Shown here piece after piece: positions 50,649 to 59,656 of a stretch of 64,000 nt of DNA. The stretch is taken from the NCBI GenBank assembly GCA_023664535.1, contig JAMPFJ010000017.1:1-64000 (forward strand), read 5' to 3'. The notes beneath the pieces were generated by a model. That model saw only the letters and a list, made by a program, of their open reading frames with translations, had not been told where the DNA came from and did not search any database. How positions within the stretch are numbered: the stretch's first letter is position 1; every line of letters starts with the position of its first letter. The position numbers and the translations under genes were made by a program. The DNA comes from Bacteroidales bacterium. GTDB taxonomy: Bacteria > Bacillota > Clostridia > Lachnospirales > Lachnospiraceae.

Positions 50649-51762
50649 GTGATCGAGACAGACGCGTTTAAGGCCGAACTAGCTCAATATGAGACTCCAT
50701 TACAGGAAGTGAGGGATTCACTTTGACATCCCTGTCAAAAAGGATAAGGTAGCAGAGCTGGAAGCGGATATGGAAGCTCCCGATTTCTGGAATGATGTGG
50801 AGCATTCCAACGAAGTGATGAAAACGGTAAAAAATTTAAAGGATACTCTGGCGGCATTCGATACGGTTGCGGATGAGTATGAGGAATTAGAGGTTCTGAT
50901 TGAAATGGCGGACGAGGAGAATGATTCTTCCCTTCTTCCTGAAATTGAGGAACTGATGGGACGTTTCCGGGAGCATTTTGAAGAATTGCGGATACAGACG
51001 TTATTATCCGGTGAATTTGATAAGGATAATGCGATTGTTACCCTGCATGCGGGCGCAGGGGGGACCGAAAGCTGCGACTGGACAGGAATGCTTATGCGGA
51101 TGTATACGAGATGGGCGGAAAAGAAAGGATTCTCCACGGAAATGCTGGATTATTTAGAGGGTGACGAGGCGGGGGTAAAATCCGTTACGCTTCAGATTAA
51201 CGGAGAGAATGCTTACGGCTATCTGAAGTCGGAAAAAGGGGTTCACCGGCTGGTTCGCATTTCGCCGTTTAATGCGGCGGGAAAACGGCAGACATCCTTT
51301 TCCTCCTGTGACGTTATGCCGGATATTGAGGAGGATATCTCAATAGATATTAAGGAGGATGATTTGCGGATTGATACCTATCGCTCCAGCGGGGCAGGCG
51401 GACAGCATATCAACAAGACTTCATCGGCAATCCGGATTACGCATTTACCGACCGGTATTGTCGTACAGTGCCAGAATGAGCGTTCCCAGCATCAGAATAA
51501 AGAAAAAGCGATGAAAATGTTAACATCCAAGCTGTATCTGTTAAAGCAGCAGGAAAACCAGGAGAAGCTTGACGATATACGGGGAGACGTTTCCGAGAAC
51601 GGATTCGGTTCCCAAATCCGCTCTTATGTCATGCAGCCATATACAATGGTAAAGGACCACCGGACGGGCGCTGAAATCAGCAATGTAAACGGGGTGCTTG
51701 ACGGAAACGTGGAGCCGTTTATGAATGCATATCTGAAGTGGATGAATCTGAATAAGGAGTAG
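50649..51762 (+). CDS. prfB: Peptide chain release factor 2, with programmed +1 frameshift
   Basis: RF2 is encoded in two frames. GTG 50649, seven nucleotides after AGAGGTGATT, starts a 25-codon frame ending CTT TGA. Skipping T at 50724 gives GAC and a continuous 345-codon frame, 370 residues in all. The features are 'LHAGAGGTESCDWTGML', the stop-codon recognition motif 'RISPFNAAGKR' (S-P-F) and the catalytic 'SSGAGGQHINKTSSAIRITH' (G-G-Q). RF2 reads UGA and UAA. The frameshift lets RF2 control its own synthesis. It lies 26 nt after secA and 4 nt before cheW. Confidence 0.97.
50709..50727 (+). promoter_or_regulatory. prfB frameshift site
   Basis: CTT TGA C at 50721-50727 is the canonical RF2 slippery site. 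A GTGAGGG Shine-Dalgarno-like stretch about 5 nt upstream stimulates the +1 shift when RF2 is scarce. Confidence 0.95.
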
Positions 51763-51766
51763 GGGT

Positions 51767-52231
51767 ATGGAGGAACAAAAGTATGTAGTATTTCAGCTTG
51801 GAGAGCAGAAATACGGAATGAGTCTGATATTTATCAACGGAATTGAACAGGATTATCATATTATTCCGGTGCCGAATGCGCCTGAGGGAGTAAAGGGGAT
51901 TATCAATCTTCGCGGAGAGGTGATTCCAGTGTATAGCCTGCGGGTACGTTTTGGTATGGAGAGCAGAATTGACAATGAGGAGAAGAGCCTTCTGGTGACT
52001 ACCAGCTCCGGAACGGCATTGGCATACGAGGTGGATGCGGTACTTTCCATTGACGAAATTCAGCAGGGAGACATTAGCGATATGCCGTCCATTGCTTCAA
52101 ACGAGGAGACGGAATTTATGGAACAGGTACTCCATGTCGGGGAGGATATCGTGATTGCCATCAATGTGAATAAGATATTATCCGAAGAAACAAGACTCTC
52201 TCTGAATCAGATAATTGAGGATAATAAATAG
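51767..52231 (+). CDS. cheW: CheW-type chemotaxis coupling protein
   Basis: The 154-residue protein is a single CheW domain: 'YVVFQLGEQKYGMSLIFINGIEQDYHIIPVPNAPEGVKGIINLRGEVIPVYSLRVRFGM', with the conserved N-L-R-G-x-x-I-P. The later part reads 'LLVTTSSGTALAYEVDAVLSIDEI' and 'VGEDIVIAINVNKIL'. CheW links receptors to CheA, but no cheA or receptor gene is in this window. It sits between prfB and hom, 4 nt after prfB and 28 nt before hom. The partner genes must be elsewhere. Confidence 0.92.
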   Translation: MEEQKYVVFQLGEQKYGMSLIFINGIEQDYHIIPVPNAPEGVKGIINLRGEVIPVYSLRVRFGMESRIDNEEKSLLVTTSSGTALAYEVDAVLSIDEIQQGDISDMPSIASNEETEFMEQVLHVGEDIVIAINVNKILSEETRLSLNQIIEDNK

Positions 52232-52259
52232 AAAAAACGGCGGAGAAAAGGAGGTTAAT

Positions 52260-53483
52260 ATGGTTAATATAGCAGTGTTAGGATATGGTACAGTAGGTTC
52301 CGGCGTGGTGGAGGTTATTAACACAAACCATGACAGTATCAATAAAAGGGCAGGTCAGGATATTCAGATTAAATATGTTCTGGATTTACGGGATTTTGAA
52401 GGAGATCCGGTGCAGAATATACTGGTGCATGATTATAATATTATTTTGGAGGACCCGGAAGTGAATATTGTAGTGGAGGTAATGGGCGGAGTGGAGCCGG
52501 CATATACCTTTACTAAACAGGCGCTTATGGCAGGGAAGAGTGTGTGTACCTCTAATAAAGAGCTGGTGGCGAAGCATGGAGCGGAATTACTGGCGCTGGC
52601 AAAGAAGAATCGGTTGAACTATCTGTTTGAGGCGTCTGTTGGCGGCGGTATTCCGATTATCCGTCCGTTGAACAGTTCGTTAACCGCAGATGAAATTACC
52701 GAGATAACCGGTATTTTAAACGGAACAACAAATTATATTCTGACGGAAATGGCGGAAAAGGGCGCTGATTTCGAGAATGTGTTAAAGGATGCGCAGGAAA
52801 AAGGATATGCGGAGCGTAATCCCGAGGCGGATATAGAGGGATATGATGCCTGCCGGAAAATTGCTATTCTGACTTCGCTGGTAGCTGGGGCGCAGGTTGA
52901 CTACGAGGATGTGCATACGGAGGGAATCACTAAGCTGACAGAGACGGACTTTAAATATGCAAAGGCGCTTAAGGCGTCGATTAAGCTTTTGGGAACCAGC
53001 CAGAAAATAGGAGATACCTATTATTCCATGGTGGCGCCGGTGATGATTGGCGACAATCATCCGCTGATTGGCGTAAGCGGTGTGTTTAACGGAATATTTG
53101 TTCATGGAAACGTACTGGATGACGTTATGTTTTACGGACGGGGAGCAGGAAAGCTGCCAACGGCGAGTGCGGTTGTTTCCGATGTGGTGGATGCGGTGAA
53201 GCATATGCATACAAATATAATGACTATCTGGGAAGAAAGAAAAACAAAGCTGGGCGCTTTTGAGGATTTTGAAAACAGATTTTTTGTCCGGATGAAGGAC
53301 AAGGGTCTGGATGACGACCAGATGTTTGGGATTAAGGAGTCCTTTGGAGACGTGTTATATGTCAAAGCGCCGGAGGTAAATGATGAGCTGGCATTTATTA
53401 CGGAACCGATGCGGGAGGGTGATTTTGCGGAGCGCATCACAAAGTTTGAGGATGTTTACAGCGTCATCCGTGTAGGATTTTAG
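52260..53483 (+). CDS. hom: Homoserine dehydrogenase
   Basis: The 407-residue enzyme has the NAD(P) loop 'IAVLGYGTVGSGVVEVI', 'VVEVMGGVEPAYTFTKQALMAGKSVCTSNKELVAKHG', the catalytic region 'FEASVGGGIPIIRPL...GILNGTTNYILTEM' and 'YAERNPEADIEGYDACRKIAILTSL'. A short ACT-like tail starts at about residue 340 ('FFVRMKDKGLDDDQM'), allowing feedback by threonine. It converts aspartate semialdehyde to homoserine. The ATG at 52260 follows AGGAGG. A PGM-like gene and lysC follow in the same direction. Confidence 0.96.
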   Translation: MVNIAVLGYGTVGSGVVEVINTNHDSINKRAGQDIQIKYVLDLRDFEGDPVQNILVHDYNIILEDPEVNIVVEVMGGVEPAYTFTKQALMAGKSVCTSNKELVAKHGAELLALAKKNRLNYLFEASVGGGIPIIRPLNSSLTADEITEITGILNGTTNYILTEMAEKGADFENVLKDAQEKGYAERNPEADIEGYDACRKIAILTSLVAGAQVDYEDVHTEGITKLTETDFKYAKALKASIKLLGTSQKIGDTYYSMVAPVMIGDNHPLIGVSGVFNGIFVHGNVLDDVMFYGRGAGKLPTASAVVSDVVDAVKHMHTNIMTIWEERKTKLGAFEDFENRFFVRMKDKGLDDDQMFGIKESFGDVLYVKAPEVNDELAFITEPMREGDFAERITKFEDVYSVIRVGF

Positions 53484-53506
53484 AGGACGGATAAGGGAGA
53501 ATGAGC

Positions 53507-54715
53507 ATGAAATATGTAATTGTTTTAGGCGATGGGATGGCAGATTATCCGATAGAGGAGATTGGTAACGAGACGGTTATCGAGCATGCGGATACGCCGA
53601 CCTTAGATGAACTGGCAGGGGAATCGGAAGTGGGAATGGTGTTGACGGTACCGGAGGGAATGAGCCCGGGGAGCGACACGGCAAATCTTTCAGTAATCGG
53701 ATACGACCCGAAGAAATACTATTCCGGACGCTCTCCGTTAGAGGCGTTGTCTATCGGAGTGGACATGAAGCCAACCGATATCTCTTTTCGCTGTAACCTT
53801 GTGACGGTCAGCGGCGAGGAGGAAGATTATAAAGACAAAACCATTATTGACCATAGTTCCTCCGAAATTTCCACCGAGGATGCGGCTGTGCTGTTAAAGG
53901 CGGTCAGCGACATGCTGGAGAAAGAGTATAGCGGTTACAAATTTTATGTGGGAACCAGTTACCGGCATTTAACCATATGGGATGGCGGGGAGGTTTTGCC
54001 GCTTACCCCGCCCCATGATATTTTGGGAAAAACCATTGGGGAGTATCTTCCGGAGGATGCGGTTCTTCGGGAAATGATGGAAAAAAGTTATGCCGTTTTA
54101 GAAAATCATCCTATCAATACGGAGAGAAGAAAGAAAGGGCTGAATCCGGCAAATTCCCTCTGGTTCTGGGGAGCGGGAACCAGACCGGCACTTTCTGGTT
54201 TTAAAGAGAAAAACGGGAAAAGCGGGGTGATGATTTCTGCGGTGGATTTGTTAAAAGGCATTGCAGTAGGTGCAGGAATGAAGGTTGTGGAGGTGGAAGG
54301 CGCTAACGGCGGTCTTCATACCAACTATACCGGAAAAGCGATGGCGGCAGTTAAGGCACTTTGTGATGACGGTTACGATTTTGCCTATATCCACGTTGAG
54401 GCGCCGGACGAGATGGGGCATCAGGGAAGCCTGGAAAGGAAGCTGCAGGCAGTGGAATATCTGGATAAGCAGGTTATCCGGGTGGTGAAGGAGCAGCTGG
54501 AGGAAAAAGGAGAAGATTTCCGTCTGCTGGTATTGCCGGACCATCCGACGCCGATTTGTCTGCGGACCCATGTCGGGGAGCCGGTACCCTATCTGTTATA
54601 TGACAGTACGGATAAAAAGACATCGGATTTGCATTATAACGAAAAAGATGCAAAAAAATCCGGGATTTATATAGAAAATGGTTATAAAATGATTGACCAT
54701 TTGTTTGAAAAGTAG
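53507..54715 (+). CDS. PGM-like alkaline-phosphatase-superfamily protein, probable homoserine kinase
   Basis: The 402-residue protein belongs to the archaeal-type cofactor-independent phosphoglycerate mutase group: 'YVIVLGDGMADYPIEEIG', the metal/Ser loop 'GMSPGSDTANLSVIGYDPKKYYSGRSPLEALSIGV', 'FAYIHVEAPDEMGHQG' and 'LVLPDHPTPICLRTHVGEPVPYLLY'. Family knowledge (the 'proposed homoserine kinase' subgroup) and its place between hom and lysC suggest that it phosphorylates homoserine for threonine synthesis. No GHMP-type thrB is in the window. The start at 53507 is 7 nt after GGGAG. A glycolytic mutase remains possible. Confidence 0.85.
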   Translation: MKYVIVLGDGMADYPIEEIGNETVIEHADTPTLDELAGESEVGMVLTVPEGMSPGSDTANLSVIGYDPKKYYSGRSPLEALSIGVDMKPTDISFRCNLVTVSGEEEDYKDKTIIDHSSSEISTEDAAVLLKAVSDMLEKEYSGYKFYVGTSYRHLTIWDGGEVLPLTPPHDILGKTIGEYLPEDAVLREMMEKSYAVLENHPINTERRKKGLNPANSLWFWGAGTRPALSGFKEKNGKSGVMISAVDLLKGIAVGAGMKVVEVEGANGGLHTNYTGKAMAAVKALCDDGYDFAYIHVEAPDEMGHQGSLERKLQAVEYLDKQVIRVVKEQLEEKGEDFRLLVLPDHPTPICLRTHVGEPVPYLLYDSTDKKTSDLHYNEKDAKKSGIYIENGYKMIDHLFEK

Positions 54716-54759
54716 TAACCTAGGCTGGGTAACTTAAACACGAGGAGGAAACAAATTAA

Positions 54760-55965
54760 ATGTTAATCGTAAAGAAGTTTGGTGGTACTTCTGTCGCAAA
54801 CAAGGAGAGAATGTATAATGTGGCGAACAGATGTATTGAAGACTATAAGAAAGGCAATGATGTGGTGGTGGTTTTATCCGCAATGGGTAAATACACCGAT
54901 GAGCTGATTGATATGGCAAAGGATATGAATCCAAATCCACCTAAGAGGGAAATGGATATGCTTTATACTATCGGCGAACAGATGTCTGTTGCTTTGATGG
55001 GAATGGTAATGAATAATTTAGGCGTTCCCGCCGTTTCGCTGAATGCATTTCAGGTTGCCATGCATACTACCTCAGTATATGGCAATGCGAGATTAAAACG
55101 AATTGACAGTGAGAGAATCCGTCATGAATTAGACCAGAGAAAAATTGTAATTGTAACCGGTTTTCAGGGAATCAACAAATTTGACGACTATACGACCTTA
55201 GGGCGTGGCGGCTCTGATACAACAGCAGTAGCGCTTGCGGCAGCATTAAATGCAGATTCATGTGAGATTTATACCGATGTGGACGGGGTCTATACTGCGG
55301 ACCCGCGTAAGGTTCCCGGTGCACGTAAGCTTGAGCAGATTACTTATGATGAGATGCTGGAGCTGGCAACTCTGGGCGCAGGGGTATTGCACAATCGTTC
55401 GGTAGAGCTTGCGAAAAAGCAGGGTGTACAGTTAGTTGTTCGTTCAAGTTTAAATACTTCAGAAGGTACTGTTGTTAAGGAGGATACAAAGATGGAAAAA
55501 ATGCTTGTTAGTGGAGTGGCGGCAGATAAGGATGCGGCAAGAGTTGCATTGATTGGATTAAAGGATGAGCCGGGGGTGGCATTCCGGTTATTTAATCATC
55601 TGGCAAGGCACAATATTAATGTAGATATGATTTTACAGTCTGTGGGACGTGAAAGTACAAAGGATATTTCCTTTACCGTGGCAGTGGAGAATGCCGATGA
55701 GGCAGTGGAGATTATTGAAAGACATTTCCATGAGTATGAGAAGATTGATGTTGAAAAAAATGTGGCAAAGGTTTCGATTGTCGGCGCCGGTATGATGAGC
55801 AATGCCGGAGTGGCGGCAAAGATGTTTGAGGCGCTGTATGATGAGGGAATTAATATTAAGATGATTTCCACCTCAGAAATCCGTGTGTCCGTGCTGATTG
55901 CTGAAAAGTATACGGAGAGGGCAATGAATGCGGTACATGAGAAGTTTGGACTGGGCGATAATTAA
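54760..55965 (+). CDS. lysC: Aspartate kinase
   Basis: The 401-residue protein has 'IVKKFGGTSVANKERM', 'VVVLSAMGKYTDELIDMA' and 'GFQGINKFDDYTTLGRGGSDTTAVALAAALNADSCEIYTDVDGVYTADPR' (active site), plus two C-terminal ACT domains ('VALIGLKDEPGVAFRLFNHLARHNINVDMI' and 'VSIVGAGMMSNAGVAAKMFEALYDEGINIKMISTSEI'). It catalyses the first step to lysine, methionine and threonine, with feedback through the ACT domains. GAGGAGG is rather far (about 10 nt) from the ATG. A terminator follows. Confidence 0.97.
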   Translation: MLIVKKFGGTSVANKERMYNVANRCIEDYKKGNDVVVVLSAMGKYTDELIDMAKDMNPNPPKREMDMLYTIGEQMSVALMGMVMNNLGVPAVSLNAFQVAMHTTSVYGNARLKRIDSERIRHELDQRKIVIVTGFQGINKFDDYTTLGRGGSDTTAVALAAALNADSCEIYTDVDGVYTADPRKVPGARKLEQITYDEMLELATLGAGVLHNRSVELAKKQGVQLVVRSSLNTSEGTVVKEDTKMEKMLVSGVAADKDAARVALIGLKDEPGVAFRLFNHLARHNINVDMILQSVGRESTKDISFTVAVENADEAVEIIERHFHEYEKIDVEKNVAKVSIVGAGMMSNAGVAAKMFEALYDEGINIKMISTSEIRVSVLIAEKYTERAMNAVHEKFGLGDN

Positions 55966-55994
55966 GCAGGAAGAGGAATAACCGAAAAGAGAAT

Positions 55995-56033
55995 GGGTTC
56001 TTGTGCAAAAAGCTGCGCAGGAATCCTTTTCTT
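55995..56033 (+). terminator. Terminator after lysC
   Basis: GGGTTCTTGTGC (55995-56006) pairs with GCGCAGGAATCC (56015-56026) using some G-U pairs. TTTTCTT follows. Confidence 0.65.
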
Positions 56034-56077
56034 GTGTTAAGAAAGAGGAATTACGGGACAAAGTGGAGGAGGATGAA

Positions 56078-56353
56078 ATGGACTGGCTTATTTCTTATTA
56101 TCTGGTTATCAATATATTAACTTATGGTTTATACGGGCTGGATAAATGGAAAGCAAAACGGGGATATTGGAGAATCCCGGAAAAGGTATTGCTCGGAACT
56201 GCCTTTTTGGGCGGTGCAGCAGGAGCCGCAGCGGGAATGGGCAGATTCCACCATAAAACCAGAAAAATACGGTTTAAGCTTCTGGTTCCTCTCTTCATGG
56301 TTTGCCATGCCCTGCTGGTTTGTATCATTGTCTATAAAGGAGCGGCGGGCTGA
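56078..56353 (+). CDS. DUF1294 family small membrane protein
   Basis: The 91-residue protein has three hydrophobic stretches and the DUF1294 pattern 'NILTYGLYGLDKWKAKRGYWRIPEKVLLGTAFLGGAAGAAAGMGRFHHKTRK', with the Y-x-x-D-K-x-x-A...R-x-x-E and H-K-T-x-K residues. Its function is unknown. The ATG at 56078 is preceded by GGAGGAGG. Confidence 0.88.
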   Translation: MDWLISYYLVINILTYGLYGLDKWKAKRGYWRIPEKVLLGTAFLGGAAGAAAGMGRFHHKTRKIRFKLLVPLFMVCHALLVCIIVYKGAAG

Positions 56354-56497
56354 ACGGCGCTGCGGGGCGGAGGCTTCGGATGAATGGCGGCTGAAGCTGG
56401 GGTTTGACTATTTGCCTGCTTTCTGATAATATAAGGATAGCTTTAGAGTTCGTTAAGATATTCATAAAGTGAATTAACAGGGAAAAGGAGAATTAGG

Positions 56498-56770
56498 ATG
56501 GAAGAAAAGAGAAGCAGAGGTCTGGAGATTTGTTCACTGGTCTTTGGTATTTTGGGAATTGTCGGATGTATTTGCTATGGTATTTTTGGCGTTGTAGGTT
56601 TGATTCTTAGTATCGTGGCGCTGGCAACAGGCAAAAAGTCTGGTCTTTCGATTGCCGGTTTGATTTGCTCTATTGTCGGCATCCTTATGACGATTGGTAT
56701 TTATGCGTATACCTTTTCGCAGCCGCAGTATCAGGAGATGCTTCGTGAGGCAGTACAGTCTGCACAGTAA
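56498..56770 (+). CDS. DUF4190-like small membrane protein
   Basis: The 90-residue protein has a charged N-terminus and two membrane segments connected by 'LSIVALATGKKSGLSIAGLICSIVGILM'. The 'GLEICSLVFGILGIVGC...GLILSIVALATGKKS' half resembles DUF4190-type proteins with a G-L-x-x-G-I pattern. Its function is unknown. AAAGGAG precedes the ATG and a clear terminator follows. Confidence 0.8.
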   Translation: MEEKRSRGLEICSLVFGILGIVGCICYGIFGVVGLILSIVALATGKKSGLSIAGLICSIVGILMTIGIYAYTFSQPQYQEMLREAVQSAQ

Positions 56771-56803
56771 GGAAACAGCTAACCATATAGGTGAGATGGC
56801 ATG

Positions 56804-56845
56804 AAAATCCAAAGAATGCGGGAATCCTGCTGACTTTGGATTTTT
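56804..56845 (+). terminator. Terminator after the DUF4190-like gene
   Basis: AAAATCCAAAG (56804-56814) and CTTTGGATTTT (56834-56844) are perfect arms with an inner GCGGG/CCTGC stem. The right arm runs straight into T's. Confidence 0.88.
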
Positions 56846-56859
56846 GTTGTGATAGAATG

Positions 56860-56889
56860 TTTACGTTGCCTACCATTTTATGGTATGAT
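56860..56889 (+). promoter_or_regulatory. Promoter of the dCMP deaminase gene with dyad
   Basis: TTTACG (56860-56865) and TATGAT (56884-56889) are 18 nt apart. TACCAT/ATGGTA (56871-56876 and 56880-56885) is a perfect dyad reaching into the -10. Confidence 0.4.
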
Positions 56890-56931
56890 AAAAAATAAGC
56901 CAAATCGGTTATAATTGGGGAGGTACATGAG

Positions 56932-57411
56932 ATGAAGCGGGAAGATTATTTAAGCTGGGACCAGTATTTTATGGGTATTGCACTACTTTCAGCGGAGCGC
57001 AGCAAGGACCCGAATACCCAGGTGGGTGCCTGTATTGTAGGTGCAAACAATAAGATTTTATCGGTAGGGTATAACGGTATGCCCTCCGGCTGCAACGACG
57101 ACGATATGCCCTGGGGCAGAGTGGGGAAACCACTGGAGAATAAATATTTTTTTGTGTGCCATGCAGAGCTGAATGCTATTTTAAATTACAGCGGCGGCTC
57201 CCTTTCGGGCGCGACATGCTATTCCACGCTGTTTCCGTGTAACGAATGTGCTAAGGCAATTATTCAGAGTGGAATTAAGGAAATAGTGTATCTTTCCGAC
57301 AAATATTCGGATACGGAAGCAACCATGGCGTCGAAGATGATGTTTAATATGGCAGGGGTTACCTACCGTGCATTTGAGGAGAAGGATAAGAAAATCGAGT
57401 TGAGCTTGTAG
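56932..57411 (+). CDS. Deoxycytidylate deaminase (dCMP deaminase family)
   Basis: The 159-residue protein has the zinc-deaminase motifs: 'CHAELNAILNY' (H-A-E) and 'TLFPCNECAKAIIQSGIKEIVY' (P-C-x-x-C). The N-terminus 'WDQYFMGIALLSAERSKDPNTQVGACIV' is like dCMP deaminases/ComEB. It would make dUMP for thymidylate synthesis. AGGTACATGAG precedes the ATG, and it lies 60 nt upstream of tex. Confidence 0.93.
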   Translation: MKREDYLSWDQYFMGIALLSAERSKDPNTQVGACIVGANNKILSVGYNGMPSGCNDDDMPWGRVGKPLENKYFFVCHAELNAILNYSGGSLSGATCYSTLFPCNECAKAIIQSGIKEIVYLSDKYSDTEATMASKMMFNMAGVTYRAFEEKDKKIELSL

Positions 57412-57471
57412 TGTTTTATGTATAGACGACAGATTAATGATATATCGAGGAAAGTTTGAGGTTTTAGAAGC

Positions 57472-59616
57472 ATGGATATTGCAAAAGTAATCGCACAGGA
57501 ACTGGAAATCAGGGCAGGTCAGGCGGAGGCGGCAATTAAGCTGATTGACGAGGGCTCCACGATACCGTTTATTGCAAGATATCGTAAAGAAGTTACCGGT
57601 TCGTTAAACGATGAGGTTTTGCGTAATTTATATGAGCGTTTGAATTATTTGAGAAATCTTGAGGAACGCAAAGAAACTGTAATTGCCAGTATTACGGAGC
57701 AGGAGAAATTAACTCCTGAATTGGAAAAGCAGATTCGGGAGGCGATGACGCTGGTTGCAGTGGAGGATTTATACCGCCCGTATAAGCAAAAGAGACGGAC
57801 GAGGGCGACTATCGCCAAAGAAAAAGGGCTGGAGGGGCTTGCCAACATCATCTGTCTGCAAATGACGGACAAACCGATTGAGCGGGAGGCGGAAGCATTT
57901 TTATCAGAGGAAAAGGAAGTGGCTTCCGTGGAAGACGCCATTGCCGGAGCACTGGATATTATTGCGGAAAATATTTCCGATGAAGCGGAATACCGTACCT
58001 ATATCCGGGATATTACGGTAAAAGAAGGCAGACTGGTGACGGCGGCGAAGGATTCCGAAGTAAAGTCTGTCTATGAAATGTATTATGATTTTGAGGAACC
58101 CATCGGGAAAGCGGCAGGTTACCGGGTGCTGGCAATTAACCGCGGGGAGAAGGAAAAGCTGCTGACGGTTAAGGTGGTGGCTCCCGAAGAACGGATTTTG
58201 GGTTATCTGGAAAAGAAGATAGTAATCCGGGACAACCCGTACACGACAGAGCTGCTAAGGGCGGCAATCAATGACAGCTATAAACGTCTGATTGCCGGGG
58301 CGATTGAGCGGGAAATCCGAAGTGAGCTGACGGAGAAAGCAGAAGACGGGGCGATTGCCGTATTTGGGAAAAACCTTACCCAGCTTTTGATGCAGCCGCC
58401 GATTACAGGGCAGGTTGTGCTGGGGTGGGACCCGGCGTTTCGTACCGGCTGTAAGCTCGCCGTGGTGGATGCCACCGGTAAAGTGCTGGATACGGTGGTA
58501 ATCTTTCCGACGGAACCGCAAAAAAAGGTTGCAGAGGCGAAAAAGGTTGTTCACCGGTTAATTAAACAATATGGAATCACATTGATTTCCGTGGGAAACG
58601 GTACGGCGTCCAGAGAGTCGGAACAGGTGATTGTAGAGCTGTTAAAGGAAATTCCGGAAAGGGTACAGTATATTATTGTCAATGAAGCAGGGGCGTCGGT
58701 GTATTCCGCAAGCAAGCTGGCGACAGAGGAGTTTCCCAATTTTGATGTGGGACAGCGCAGTGCGGCATCCATAGCCAGACGGCTGCAGGACCCGCTGGCA
58801 GAGCTGGTGAAAATAGACCCGAAATCCATCGGCGTCGGACAGTACCAGCACGATATGAACCAGAAAAAGCTGGGAGATGCGCTTGCCGGAGTGGTAGAAG
58901 ATTGTGTAAATAAAGTCGGTGTGGATTTAAATACGGCGTCAGCCTCCTTATTGGAGTATGTTTCCGGTATCACGAAAGTGATTGCCAAAAATATTGTTGC
59001 CTATCGGGAGGAAAACGGAAGGTTTACCGACCGGAAGCAGCTGTTGAAGGTAGCGAAGCTGGGACCGAAAGCGTTTGAACAGTGCGCAGGCTTTATGCGG
59101 ATTCAGGACGGGGATAACCCGTTGGACGCTACCAGCGTGCATCCGGAAAGCTATGCCGCCGCTGCCGGGTTGTTGGAAAAGCTGGGCTATCAGCTAAGCG
59201 ACATTACCAACCAGGGATTACTGGGACTTTCCCTGTTGGCAAAAAACCGAAGTAAGCTGGCACAGGAGCTGGGCATTGGCGAGGTGACGCTGGAGGATAT
59301 TCTGAAAGAATTGGAGAAGCCGGCAAGAGACCCAAGGGATGAGATGCCGAAACCGATTTTGCGTACAGATGTACTGGAAATGAAGGATTTGTCGGAGGGA
59401 ATGATATTAAAAGGAACCGTCCGCAATGTGATTGATTTCGGCGCTTTTGTAGATATTGGCGTACATCAGGACGGATTGGTACACATTTCCCAGATAACCA
59501 ATAAGAAGTTTATCAAGCATCCGCTGGAGGTGGTAAGTGTCGGTGATGTGGTGGAGGTCAAGGTGCTGAGCGTGGATTTGGAGAGAAAGCGGATTCAGTT
59601 GTCCATGATTTTATAG
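57472..59616 (+). CDS. tex: Tex family RNA-binding protein
   Basis: The 714-residue protein covers the whole Tex architecture. It has an N-terminal helical region ('ELEIRAGQAEAAIKLIDEGSTIPFIARYRKEVTGSLNDEVLRNL'), a YqgF/RNase-H-like domain ('GWDPAFRTGCKLAVVDATGKVLDTVVIFP'), helix-hairpin-helix repeats ('GISKVI'-like 'VSGITKVIAKNIVAYREENGRF') and a C-terminal S1 domain ('GTVRNVIDFGAFVDIGVHQDGLVHISQI'). Tex proteins bind nucleic acids and affect transcription in several bacteria. Confidence 0.97.
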   Translation: MDIAKVIAQELEIRAGQAEAAIKLIDEGSTIPFIARYRKEVTGSLNDEVLRNLYERLNYLRNLEERKETVIASITEQEKLTPELEKQIREAMTLVAVEDLYRPYKQKRRTRATIAKEKGLEGLANIICLQMTDKPIEREAEAFLSEEKEVASVEDAIAGALDIIAENISDEAEYRTYIRDITVKEGRLVTAAKDSEVKSVYEMYYDFEEPIGKAAGYRVLAINRGEKEKLLTVKVVAPEERILGYLEKKIVIRDNPYTTELLRAAINDSYKRLIAGAIEREIRSELTEKAEDGAIAVFGKNLTQLLMQPPITGQVVLGWDPAFRTGCKLAVVDATGKVLDTVVIFPTEPQKKVAEAKKVVHRLIKQYGITLISVGNGTASRESEQVIVELLKEIPERVQYIIVNEAGASVYSASKLATEEFPNFDVGQRSAASIARRLQDPLAELVKIDPKSIGVGQYQHDMNQKKLGDALAGVVEDCVNKVGVDLNTASASLLEYVSGITKVIAKNIVAYREENGRFTDRKQLLKVAKLGPKAFEQCAGFMRIQDGDNPLDATSVHPESYAAAAGLLEKLGYQLSDITNQGLLGLSLLAKNRSKLAQELGIGEVTLEDILKELEKPARDPRDEMPKPILRTDVLEMKDLSEGMILKGTVRNVIDFGAFVDIGVHQDGLVHISQITNKKFIKHPLEVVSVGDVVEVKVLSVDLERKRIQLSMIL

Positions 59617-59656
59617 CACGTTGGTAAATACAGCATATAGAGAAAGAGGCAGAGTG

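Noticed and set aside
50649-50726. prfB as a pseudogene because of the in-frame TGA
   Set aside because: CTT TGA C is the known programmed frameshift site of RF2, and the downstream frame is intact and full length.
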